A DNA stretch of 64,000 nt from RYN-230 sp963834705 (lineage in GTDB: Bacteria; Actinomycetota; Actinomycetes; Streptosporangiales; Streptosporangiaceae). Numbering within the stretch: the first letter of the stretch is position 1; the number at the start of each line of letters is the position of its first letter. Under the pieces are notes generated by a model. It had not been told where the DNA came from and did no database searches. It saw only the letters and a program-made list of their open reading frames with translations. The stretch lies in assembly GCA_963834705.1 (NCBI GenBank), contig CAWICV010000012.1:124001-188000 (forward strand), in the 5' to 3' direction. Positions 1-7,149 of the stretch are shown here, in pieces. A program made the position numbers and the translations under genes.

Positions 1-46
1 CGAGTTCCAGATGCTCGTGCAGAACGCCTTCCCCGCCGTCCCGTAA
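1..46 (+). CDS. 3' end of a gene cut by the window edge
   Basis: Only the last 14 codons are present, reading EFQMLVQNAFPAVP followed by TAA at 44-46. The codons have G or C in the third position throughout, which supports coding. A strong hairpin follows within 20 bases. The product cannot be identified from this stub. Confidence 0.4.
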   Translation, partial: EFQMLVQNAFPAVP

Positions 47-61
47 CCCGTCCTTCTAGCC

Positions 62-103
62 GCCTGGCTGGTGCCCCGCCGCGGGGCGGGGCACCGGCCA
101 GGC
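62..103. terminator. Bidirectional terminator-like hairpin
   Basis: A 19-bp stem with one mismatch (62-80 pairs with 85-103) around the 4-base loop gcgg. It lies between the end of the plus-strand partial gene (TAA at 44-46) and the end of the minus-strand SLOG-type gene (stop at 157-159), so it could end transcription from both sides. There is no T tract, as is common in high-GC actinobacteria. Confidence 0.6.
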
Positions 104-156
104 ACTGGCGTTCAGGAAGAAGAATCCCAGACCAGCAGCGTGGCGGACTGATCCGC

Positions 157-1821
157 TCAGGTGATCAGCTCGACGTCGTGGAAGCGCATCACGCCGAACC
201 AGTCGCTGTTCTCGGCCCGCATCACCCGCTCCGCGTCGGCCGCGATCTCGTGGATCCACTCGATGGACTGGGCCCGGCTCAGGTCCGCCGCCACCTGCCG
301 GAGCAGCACGCCCATCCGCTCGTAGCGCTGGGCGTGCCGGCGGAACTCGGACTGGGTCCGGATGCCATGCAGCGCGGCACCGATCGCGGGCACGCAGATG
401 GACAGCACGATCAGCACCAGTCCCAGCTCGGAGGCCTTCCCGGCGTGCTCGCCCCAGCCCAGCAGGTGCAGGAACGCAGCCACCGCGGTGATGGCGAACA
501 GCACGCCGGTGGCCGCGAACAACCGGCTGTCCCACCTGCCCTGCTCCCGCGCGGACTTCTCGTGGTACCGGATCTGGGCCGCGATCCACCGGTCACACAG
601 GTAGTCGCGGAGCGGCCCGAGGTCGGACGGGCCGATCCGGGCCCGCGGGCGCAACGCGGTCACCTCCTCCAGGGCCCGGCGCAGCCACACCTCGGTCGGG
701 TCGGACGACCAGGCCGCCCGCTCATGCCGGTCGGTCGGGACCGGCCGGTCCCCCGTCCCCGCCCCCGCCAGGGCCAGGAAGTACCCGGAGCGCAGCCGCT
801 CGGCCAGGAAGCGGTAAGAGATCCACCGGTCCAGCAGCCGGCGGCGCCGGCTGATCAGCGGCATCAGCACCAGCAGCAGGAGCAGCAGGATCTCGATCCC
901 GGCGATCCACGGCTGGTGCGGCGCGAACACGACCTGGCAGGCCACGGTGACGACCGCGCCCGCCGCGGCCAGGAACATCGCCCAGCTGGTCACGTTGAAG
1001 ACCCGCTCCAGCCGGCTGGCCAGCACGTCCGCCCGGACGAAGTAGGGCAGGATCCACCGGCCCACGCTCTCGCACGTCTGGCTGAACGCCGCTGCCTGCC
1101 CAGGGCCGTCGGCCGCGGGCGCCAGCCGCTGCCACTCGGCGCGCTCCCGCGCGGCGAACTCGCTGATCTCAACGGAGTTGTACTCGCGGAACTCCCGGGC
1201 CGCCTCCTCGACCCGGGCCGCCCGCTCCTGGTCGTACCAGAACACTGGTTCTGCGGCCTTCGCGGTATTGAGCCAGGCGACCGGGACGCCCTGGCCACGG
1301 GCGTAGTCCACGATGGCGGCAGTGCCGCCACGGCCACGCGACGGCTGGCCATCCCACAGCGCGATGAGCACGTCGGCGCGGTCCACCACGTGCCGCCCGG
1401 CCCGCTCGTAGGCTTCCTCGCGACTGCTGCCCGGCGGCGCCAGCCAGACCTGGGTGGCCCGGCCGAGCAGTTCGGTGAACTCGGCCCGGGACGCCTCGTC
1501 CGCGAAGTCGGCCTGGTACTCCCGGGCGGGCAGGGGCAGCGCCACTTCCAGCTCGGCGTCCGGCTGGGCCAGCACCTCCCTGGCCACCAGCCGGTCGGCG
1601 CCCTCGGCCAGTGCCGAGATGATCAGCTTCGACGGGTCGGCCCGGACGCCCAGGGCGCGCTCGCTGAGCACCTGGATGGCCTGGCTGATGGCTGGAACCA
1701 GTGCCTCCGGGTCGGCCAGCTCGCGGTGCCCGGTCACCCCGATACGCAGCATGAACGGGAGCCGCCCCTCCCCTTCCGGCCACCACGCTCCGGTGCGCCT
1801 GGCCTCGGCTACGCCGGTCAT
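157..1821 (-). CDS. SLOG-like Rossmann domain fused to four-TM (SLATT-like) membrane domain
   Basis: A 554-aa protein, second gene of a coupled pair. Residues about 25-190 look like a LOG/DprA-related (SLOG) Rossmann fold: IGVTGHREL near 27-35, SALAEGADR near 69-77 and the glycine-rich SRGRGGTA near 161-168. In known SLOG proteins such motifs bind nucleotides or NAD-derived ligands. The rest has four predicted TM helices in two hairpins (about 278-300, 306-328, 455-478, 485-505) separated by a long, charged cytosolic segment, resembling SLATT effectors thought to perforate membranes. The ATG at 1821 overlaps the TGA of the upstream TIR gene (ATGA), so translation is coupled; open frame upstream of it runs inside that gene. 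Domain family is inferred from motifs and layout only; a general NAD/nucleotide-regulated channel is the alternative reading. Confidence 0.72.
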   Translation of the reverse strand: MTGVAEARRTGAWWPEGEGRLPFMLRIGVTGHRELADPEALVPAISQAIQVLSERALGVRADPSKLIISALAEGADRLVAREVLAQPDAELEVALPLPAREYQADFADEASRAEFTELLGRATQVWLAPPGSSREEAYERAGRHVVDRADVLIALWDGQPSRGRGGTAAIVDYARGQGVPVAWLNTAKAAEPVFWYDQERAARVEEAAREFREYNSVEISEFAARERAEWQRLAPAADGPGQAAAFSQTCESVGRWILPYFVRADVLASRLERVFNVTSWAMFLAAAGAVVTVACQVVFAPHQPWIAGIEILLLLLLVLMPLISRRRRLLDRWISYRFLAERLRSGYFLALAGAGTGDRPVPTDRHERAAWSSDPTEVWLRRALEEVTALRPRARIGPSDLGPLRDYLCDRWIAAQIRYHEKSAREQGRWDSRLFAATGVLFAITAVAAFLHLLGWGEHAGKASELGLVLIVLSICVPAIGAALHGIRTQSEFRRHAQRYERMGVLLRQVAADLSRAQSIEWIHEIAADAERVMRAENSDWFGVMRFHDVELIT

Positions 1822-4685
1822 CCGGCGCATCCCAGCTGTGCGGGCGGCGAGCTGGAGATGTACCGCCGCCAGTCCTGCGCGGTCAGGCTGTCCCCTGAGG
1901 TGGTGCAAGCCACCTTGAGCCACTCCACCGGGTCCAGGCTGAGCTGGCTGAGCAGGCCGTCAGGCGAGCTGCTTTTGCCTTCCGTCACGGTGACCAGGCT
2001 CCTGTCCCTGGAGGTGAACGCCATCGTGGTCTGCTGGAACGGGGAAACCTTGCCGATCGGGAAGACACCCAGCACGCGCCCGGACCGGAGGTCGGCGATC
2101 ACGCCCTGCCCGTTCGCCCGCTCCTCGGCGACCAGGCCGGGACTGCCCGTGGCCTGGCTGCTGACCGCGAAGTTGCCATAGTCCCATGGGGTTCCCGCCT
2201 GGATGGAGCGAATCAGCTTCCGGCCGTCGCTGCCGCGCAGGTCGATGTCCCCGTTCTCCCGCTGGATGACCAGCCGCGGCCCGGCGTAGCCCACCTGGTA
2301 GGCCCGGATGCCGGGGAGCAGCCAGCTGTCCTTGGTCCTGAGGTTGACCACATAGACCTGCCTGGTGACCTGGTCGATGAGGGCCGCCCGGGTGCCGGCC
2401 GGGTTGACCGCCGCCTGGTACTGGTATAGGCCGGGGTTCGGGTGCAGCGTGGATGGCCCGCTGATCAGCGCACCGCCCAGGCCGGTCGGATCGGTGCCGA
2501 TCGTGATGTTGCCCGCCGCGTTGATCAGGGCGAACCGCTTCCCGCCATCGAAGGTCGACACGTACTGCGGCGGATTCGGGTCGTCCTTCACCGACGTCGA
2601 GCGCTCCTCGGCCAGGTGATCCGTGAGTGCGGCCTCGCCACTGGGCACGCGGACCGTGTAGAGCTTCGCCCCGTACAGGTAGAGCTGACCCCCGTCCGGG
2701 CTCCATTGCGGCAGCCCGTACTGCTGCGTGCGGCCCCCGCCGAGCTGGAAGGTCTTCCCGAACGCGGCCCCCAGCCCGGCTTGCAGCAGCAGATCCCCGT
2801 TGCTGTCGGTGATGACCGCTTCCTGGCCGTCCGGCCGGACGGCCAGCCGCGGCCCGGGGCAGACCTCCCCGCACCGCCAGGGCATCGGGATCCTGATCGC
2901 GTTGCCGATCCGCGAATACTGGCTGAGGTTCCACACCGTGAGCCGGTCGCCCGAGGCGGAAACCAGCCGGGTGTCGCTGCCGCCCAGAAACGCCAGCGAC
3001 GTGGCGAAGATCGGCTCCGCGCCCGGGTACGACTTGGCCCCACTGGGCGGCCCGGTAGCGGAGATCCGGGACACATGGATGCCGCCGGCGTCCTCGGACG
3101 CGACCCACTGGCCATCCCGGCTGATGGCCAGGGCCAGCGCCAGCCGGCCGCCGGTGCGGGCGCGCCCAGCCACCCCGGACCGCTGGCCGACGGCCCACAC
3201 CCGGAGTGCCCGCCCAGCGGCCACGTTGCTGTACGTGGCGGCGGTCCCCGACGGTGAGAGCGCGTAGGCGTAGGCCGGGTACTTGCCCAGGCCGAATACG
3301 TCGCGCGCAGAACTGAGCACCGCCAGCCGGGGCAGCGCGATGCGCTGCCACGAGCCGTAGTACCCGTCGAACGCGACCAGCTGAGATTCGCTCGGTACGG
3401 CGATGCTGGTGATCGCGGGCGGGCGGAGCCGGCTGCGCGCCTCGAATCCCGTTATCCGCAACTGCGCCCAGGACCGGGTGCTGGTGTCCAGCACCTCCAG
3501 GGAGGGGTAGGCGCCAAACGCGGCGAACCGGCCGGACGGGGACACCCCGGCCGCGCTGAAGGTGGTACCGGGCGGCGCCGAACGCGACCGGACGCTGTGG
3601 CCCGGTCCCCAGACCCTGGCATCGGTCCCGGTAGCAGCCGCGATCGTCGTTCCGTCCGCGCTGACCGCGACCCCGCTGATGGCGCCGTCCAGCCGTCCGG
3701 CCTTGACCGGCTGGAAGCCCGGCACGCTCCAGGACTGCACCCAGCCGTTCGTGGTGCCCGCGACGATCATCTGCCCGTTGGCCGAGCTGGCGATGGCCGA
3801 AACCTGCCCGGGCGCCTCGATGAACCGCTGCACCTGCGGGTCGGACTGGACCGCGGCGAACAGCGCGGCCCGGGCCTGCGGGTCGCCGGGATCCAGCTGG
3901 TAGGCCTTGGCCGCGAACAGCTGCGCGAGATCGGGGTGCGAGCCGGTCAGGGTGATCGCGGTGGACGCCAGCTGCCCTGCGGTGGCGACGGTTTCCTCCC
4001 GGATGGCCCGGTCCCGCTGGCGCTGGGCGACCACCGCGGCCAGCACCGCGAAGGCCAGCAGGATGACCAGCGCGGCCAGCGCGGCGATCACCGACCGCAT
4101 GGTCCGGCGCCGCTGCCGGATGTGCTCACCGATCAGTGAGTCCTTGGGCAGCTGGCGGATGGTGGCGGCCAGGTCGGCCACCGCATCCTGGAGCCGCGGG
4201 TCGGCCGCCCGCAGGCTGCCCGCCGCGGCCTGGGCCCGGGCCCAGCGCACGTCGACCCAGCGCGGTTCCTGGCCGAACGCGTGCCCCAGCGCCTCCTTGG
4301 ACAGTGCGGTGCTGGCCGCCCAGTTCAGGTCGGCGGCGCCGGCGTCCCAGACCAGCTCGCCGTCGGTGACCGCGATCAGGATGTGATTGGCCGGCCGGTG
4401 CTCGCGCCACCAGCCGATCTCCCTGGCCACCCACGGGGACTGCGCCGATTCCGGCGAGGCCATCAGGATCAGCCAGCGCGAGCTGTCCATCGCCTGCTCG
4501 ATCGTGGTCCACAGGTCCGGGGACGCGGCCAGGCTGGTCTGGTCCCGGAACACCCGCAGCGCACGGGCCTGGTACCAGGGCTTGGCGAAGCGCTGCAGCT
4601 CCGCCTGCAGCCGAGCCGCGATGGCGCCGTCGAGCCGGTGGCTGTACGAGATGAACGCGTCGTAGCCCCGCTCCTCGGCTGCCAC
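1818..4685 (-). CDS. TIR domain - transmembrane - WD40-like beta-propeller protein
   Basis: About 955 aa. TIR domain in residues 8-150: box 1 DAFISYSH at 9-16, box 2 RVFRDQTSL near 44-52, and helix C SPWVAREIGWW with Glu89 at the position of the catalytic glutamate of NAD-cleaving TIRs. One TM helix follows at about 198-220 after an Arg-rich stop, then a charged linker (VVAQRQRDRAIREE) and a C-terminal half with repeated SADG/SPSG/SRDG...VW blades typical of a degenerate WD40 propeller (about 285-950). The start is taken as GTG 4685 because GGGGGA sits 6 bases upstream; GTG 4688 and GTG 4748 are possible. The layout (cytosolic TIR, membrane anchor, external or internal sensor propeller) fits a TIR effector that senses something through the propeller. 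It heads a two-gene unit with the SLOG/four-TM gene. Confidence 0.8.
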   Translation of the reverse strand: MAAEERGYDAFISYSHRLDGAIAARLQAELQRFAKPWYQARALRVFRDQTSLAASPDLWTTIEQAMDSSRWLILMASPESAQSPWVAREIGWWREHRPANHILIAVTDGELVWDAGAADLNWAASTALSKEALGHAFGQEPRWVDVRWARAQAAAGSLRAADPRLQDAVADLAATIRQLPKDSLIGEHIRQRRRTMRSVIAALAALVILLAFAVLAAVVAQRQRDRAIREETVATAGQLASTAITLTGSHPDLAQLFAAKAYQLDPGDPQARAALFAAVQSDPQVQRFIEAPGQVSAIASSANGQMIVAGTTNGWVQSWSVPGFQPVKAGRLDGAISGVAVSADGTTIAAATGTDARVWGPGHSVRSRSAPPGTTFSAAGVSPSGRFAAFGAYPSLEVLDTSTRSWAQLRITGFEARSRLRPPAITSIAVPSESQLVAFDGYYGSWQRIALPRLAVLSSARDVFGLGKYPAYAYALSPSGTAATYSNVAAGRALRVWAVGQRSGVAGRARTGGRLALALAISRDGQWVASEDAGGIHVSRISATGPPSGAKSYPGAEPIFATSLAFLGGSDTRLVSASGDRLTVWNLSQYSRIGNAIRIPMPWRCGEVCPGPRLAVRPDGQEAVITDSNGDLLLQAGLGAAFGKTFQLGGGRTQQYGLPQWSPDGGQLYLYGAKLYTVRVPSGEAALTDHLAEERSTSVKDDPNPPQYVSTFDGGKRFALINAAGNITIGTDPTGLGGALISGPSTLHPNPGLYQYQAAVNPAGTRAALIDQVTRQVYVVNLRTKDSWLLPGIRAYQVGYAGPRLVIQRENGDIDLRGSDGRKLIRSIQAGTPWDYGNFAVSSQATGSPGLVAEERANGQGVIADLRSGRVLGVFPIGKVSPFQQTTMAFTSRDRSLVTVTEGKSSSPDGLLSQLSLDPVEWLKVACTTSGDSLTAQDWRRYISSSPPAQLGCAG

Positions 4686-4765
4686 CACGATTCCCCCGGT
4701 GCGGTGTGCCAGATTCCCCGGTACGCCCCCTTTGCCAGCAAGCGTCACTGAGGGCTCGCTACAGG

Positions 4766-4918
4766 CTACAGGCCGTCCCGTTCAGGGTGAAGCCGGTGGG
4801 GGCGGCGTCACTTGATGGTCGCGGTGTCCGCCGCCAGGGCCGGGCCGGACACCGCGACCATCCCCGCGGCGATCAGCGCAAGCGCCGCGGTGCATGGGAG
4901 GACGGTCCGGCGGATCAC
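4766..4918 (-). pseudogene. Internally deleted secreted CBM2 protein: signal peptide joined to CBM2 tail
   Basis: A GTG at 4918 overlaps the stop of the upstream GH5 gene (GTGA), then encodes a good signal peptide, IRRTVLPCTAALALIAAG and MVAVSGPALA, running into TGA at 4808-4810 after 36 aa. In another frame the same stretch encodes SDAAPTGFTLNGTACSL followed by TAG at 4766-4768, the typical last strand of a CBM2 module (compare SPTSLTVNGTACAA ending the neighbouring cellulase). The middle of the gene has therefore been lost, leaving start and end joined out of frame. The original product was probably another secreted cellulose-active enzyme cotranscribed with the GH5 gene. Confidence 0.72.
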
Positions 4919-6573
4919 GCCGCGCACGCCGTCCCGTTGACAGTGAGGCTGGTGGGCGAACTGTCGCTGCTGGTGTACGTCCCGGTGAAGCCGACGGTGA
5001 CCGAACCGCCGGGGGCGATCGTCGCGCTGTACGGCTCGTTGGCCGCGGTCACGTTCTCGCCGGACTGGGTGTATGTGGCGGCCCACATGCTGCTGATCTT
5101 CTGGTCACCGGGGAACGTCCAGGTCAGCGTCCACGGGCTGATCGCGCTCCTGCCGGTGTTGGTCAGCACGATCTGCGCCTGGAAGCCACCCGCCCACGTG
5201 TTGGTCAGCGAGTATGCCGCCGAGCAGGCCACCGGGGCCGCGCTCGCGCTGCCGGTCGGCGATGGGGTGCCGGTTACCGCCCCGGGCAGCGGGAACTGAT
5301 TCGAGGCCAGCAGCGACTGCTTCAGCGCGCTCACCGGGGCCGGGTCATAGCTGCCGTCCAGCAGGTCGTAAGAGTCCTCACCGTTCAGCGCCCAGTACGT
5401 CCAGCCCAGCCACGGGTGGGCGGACAGGTAGCCGACCAGGCTCTGGAACCACTGGCCCTGCGAGCCGGGCGCGCTGCTCTGCACGTCGGCCGCGGTGTTG
5501 CCGGTGCCGAACTCGCCCACCCAGACCGGCGCGGTGCCCTGGTTGTACAGGTAGCCCCAGTTGGCGTTCCACACCGCGTCCAGGCTGGCCGCCGTGGTCG
5601 AGGAGCTGAACCAGGCCTGCTGGAACAGGTTCGGGCCGTAGTCGTGCGCGGAGTACACCACGTGCCCCGGTGAGCTGAGGGTGACCGGGAACTGGCCCGC
5701 CTCGGCCAGGTCACCGCCCCACCAGCTGGCGTTGGTACCGCCGGATGAGGTCGGGTTCTCGCTGATGCCCTCGCAGAAAATGAGTGCGTTCGAGTTGACC
5801 GCCAGGATCGCGTTGCCCGCCTGCTGGTAGGCCAGCCGGACGTCAGTGCTGGCGTCGCCGGTACCCCAGGTCGCGCCCTGCGCGTACGTGTCGCCGGTGG
5901 GGGTATGCGGCTCGTTGCGCAGGTCGAAGCCGACCACGGTGGGATCGTTCGCGAACATCCTGGCCAGCGTGACCCAGTCGTTGACCCAGTCCTGGCTGGT
6001 GTAGGTACTGGTGTACCACAGCCCGTTGGCCTCGGCCGACTCCCCCGCCTCCGACCGGTGGTCATCCAGGATGACCTTGAGCCCGACCTGGCCTGCGTAG
6101 CTGACGATCTTCTGCAGGTCCTGCAGCGAGGTCAGCCCGGCCAGGTCGGTGTTGATCGGGCCGGTGTTGTAAAAGCTCAGGTTCTGCGGCACGACCGGGT
6201 CCTCCACCATCTGGTTGGAGAACGGGATGCGGATCGTGTTGTAGCCCAGCCCCGCGATGTCATTGATGACCGTGTGGTAATCCTGCGCCCACAGGCCATG
6301 CGCGATCTCGTCCGGGGTCTCGAAGCCGTACCAGTTGATGCCCGCGATGCGCACCGGGTTGCCCGCGGCGTCCAGGATCTGGTTGCCACTGGTGTGCCAG
6401 TACCCGGCGCCGACCGTGCTGGCCAGTTCGGCCTTGGCCGCGGCCAGGCTCAGCCGCGCCCCGCCGGTCGTCGTGCTCGCCGTCGCGCCGCTGAGCGCGC
6501 CGGCCCCAGCCAGGCCGCCGGCCACCAGGGCGAGCGTGCCCGCTAACGCAATAGCCGGCCTCGGGATCCGCAT
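4915..6573 (-). CDS. Secreted GH5 endoglucanase (Acidothermus E1-like) with C-terminal CBM2
   Basis: 552 aa. A signal peptide (about 1-33) precedes a GH5 domain (about 48-400) that begins GYWHTSGNQILDAAGNPVRI and closely resembles the E1 endoglucanase of Acidothermus cellulolyticus (subfamily GH5_1). The acid/base glutamate lies in GFDLRNEPH and the nucleophile in PVWVGEFGTG. A short Thr/Ser/Pro linker leads to a CBM2 cellulose-binding module with its N-terminal and near-C-terminal cysteines (PVACSAAYSL ... NGTACAA). It should cut internal beta-1,4-glucan bonds outside the cell. ATG 6573 is chosen because GGAGGT lies 7 bases upstream; the in-frame GTG at 6582 overlaps that site. The stop overlaps the start of the CBM2 remnant (GTGA), indicating a former operon. 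Confidence 0.93.
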   Translation of the reverse strand: MRIPRPAIALAGTLALVAGGLAGAGALSGATASTTTGGARLSLAAAKAELASTVGAGYWHTSGNQILDAAGNPVRIAGINWYGFETPDEIAHGLWAQDYHTVINDIAGLGYNTIRIPFSNQMVEDPVVPQNLSFYNTGPINTDLAGLTSLQDLQKIVSYAGQVGLKVILDDHRSEAGESAEANGLWYTSTYTSQDWVNDWVTLARMFANDPTVVGFDLRNEPHTPTGDTYAQGATWGTGDASTDVRLAYQQAGNAILAVNSNALIFCEGISENPTSSGGTNASWWGGDLAEAGQFPVTLSSPGHVVYSAHDYGPNLFQQAWFSSSTTAASLDAVWNANWGYLYNQGTAPVWVGEFGTGNTAADVQSSAPGSQGQWFQSLVGYLSAHPWLGWTYWALNGEDSYDLLDGSYDPAPVSALKQSLLASNQFPLPGAVTGTPSPTGSASAAPVACSAAYSLTNTWAGGFQAQIVLTNTGRSAISPWTLTWTFPGDQKISSMWAATYTQSGENVTAANEPYSATIAPGGSVTVGFTGTYTSSDSSPTSLTVNGTACAA

Positions 6574-6598
6574 GTCGGGCACCTCCAGACGGGCCGGG

Positions 6599-6745
6599 TC
6601 AGTCCCGGGCCAGGGTGAGCATGGTGATCGAGTACGGCGGCGCGGTGGCCGCGGCCGCGCCGGCCAGGCCCACGGCCAGCGCAGCGGCGGTCAGGCGGCG
6701 GCCCCGGCGTGGCCGGCTGCTGGGCTGGTCGTCACTGCGCCGCAT
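6599..6745 (-). CDS. 48-aa signal-peptide-like small protein upstream of the GH5 gene
   Basis: ATG 6745 is preceded by GGAGAGGAG at about 6 bases. The product has a basic N-terminus (RPRRGRRLT, twin-arginine flavour), a hydrophobic core AAALAVGLAGAAAATA and only about 14 residues after it (APPYSITMLTLARD). Codons are G/C-ending. It ends 25 bases before the GH5 start codon, so it is probably cotranscribed. It may be a genuine tiny secreted peptide or leader, or the 5' stub of a truncated secreted enzyme, as the same locus contains other such stubs. No family is recognised. Confidence 0.5.
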   Translation of the reverse strand: MRRSDDQPSSRPRRGRRLTAAALAVGLAGAAAATAPPYSITMLTLARD

Positions 6746-6880
6746 GGCCTGCTCCTCTCCGTCGGGGGACGCCGACCGGGCCGGCGGGTGGGATCACCGG
6801 CCCGGTGCGGCCATGCCGGGCGGCACCGCCCGGCCTCATGGTTATGCCGTGCCGCGCCGGCGCCCGGTCCGGTGCCAGCC

Positions 6881-6920
6881 GGGGACCGTGCCCGGCGGAG
6901 GGGTGCCGGGCACGGTCCCC
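6881..6920. repeat. Perfect 16-bp inverted repeat (strong hairpin)
   Basis: ggggaccgtgcccggc (6881-6896) pairs perfectly with 6905-6920 around an 8-base loop. A partial third copy of the arm (gggaccgtgccgggg) follows directly at about 6923-6937. It lies about 135 bases upstream of the small secreted gene and GH5 gene. It may be a terminator for the upstream GH5 gene, a transcript-stabilising structure or a protein-binding site; no T tract is present. Confidence 0.55.
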
Positions 6921-7095
6921 GCGGGACCGTGCCGGGGTACCGCGCGGGCAGTGGGGCCGGCCGCGGGCGTGAGGGTGCCGCGGCCGGCGGCTCGCGGGGA
7001 ACGTATCGGCCCGCCGTTCCGGGGTCCAGAGCCGCCCCCGCCACCACTCGACCGCACCACTCTTTGCGCAGCTCAGGCCGCCTGTACCGGGCCTC

Positions 7096-7133
7096 GCCGG
7101 ATGAAATTAGCTGAAATTCCGCGATCATCCGGC
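7096..7133 (-). terminator. Inverted repeat 17 bases after the CBM2-GH5 gene
   Basis: gccggatga (7096-7104) pairs perfectly with tcatccggc (7125-7133) around a 20-base loop, 17 bases downstream of the stop of the minus-strand cellulase gene. Position suggests a terminator; the long loop weakens the case. Confidence 0.35.
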
Positions 7134-7149
7134 GGCGGCCCGGGTGGCG

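Larger units (their letters stand above)
6746..7149. other. 404-base intergenic region
   Basis: Very GC-rich spacer between the downstream end of one GH5 gene and the upstream side of the small secreted gene of the other. It carries the two inverted repeats listed separately (6881-6920 and 7096-7133) and a direct repeat gaaatt-agct-gaaatt near 7103-7118. No convincing gene is seen; the open frames here have no coherent protein features. Confidence 0.5.

Noticed and set aside
178..2181. Long plus-strand open frame opposite the SLOG-type gene
   Set aside because: Its translation is Pro/Arg/Gln-rich with no domains, while the minus strand encodes a coherent SLOG and membrane protein.
4808..5086. 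92-codon minus-strand frame covering the end of the GH5 gene
   Set aside because: Only its last 36 codons, from GTG 4918, make sense (signal peptide); the upstream part is out of frame within the GH5 gene.
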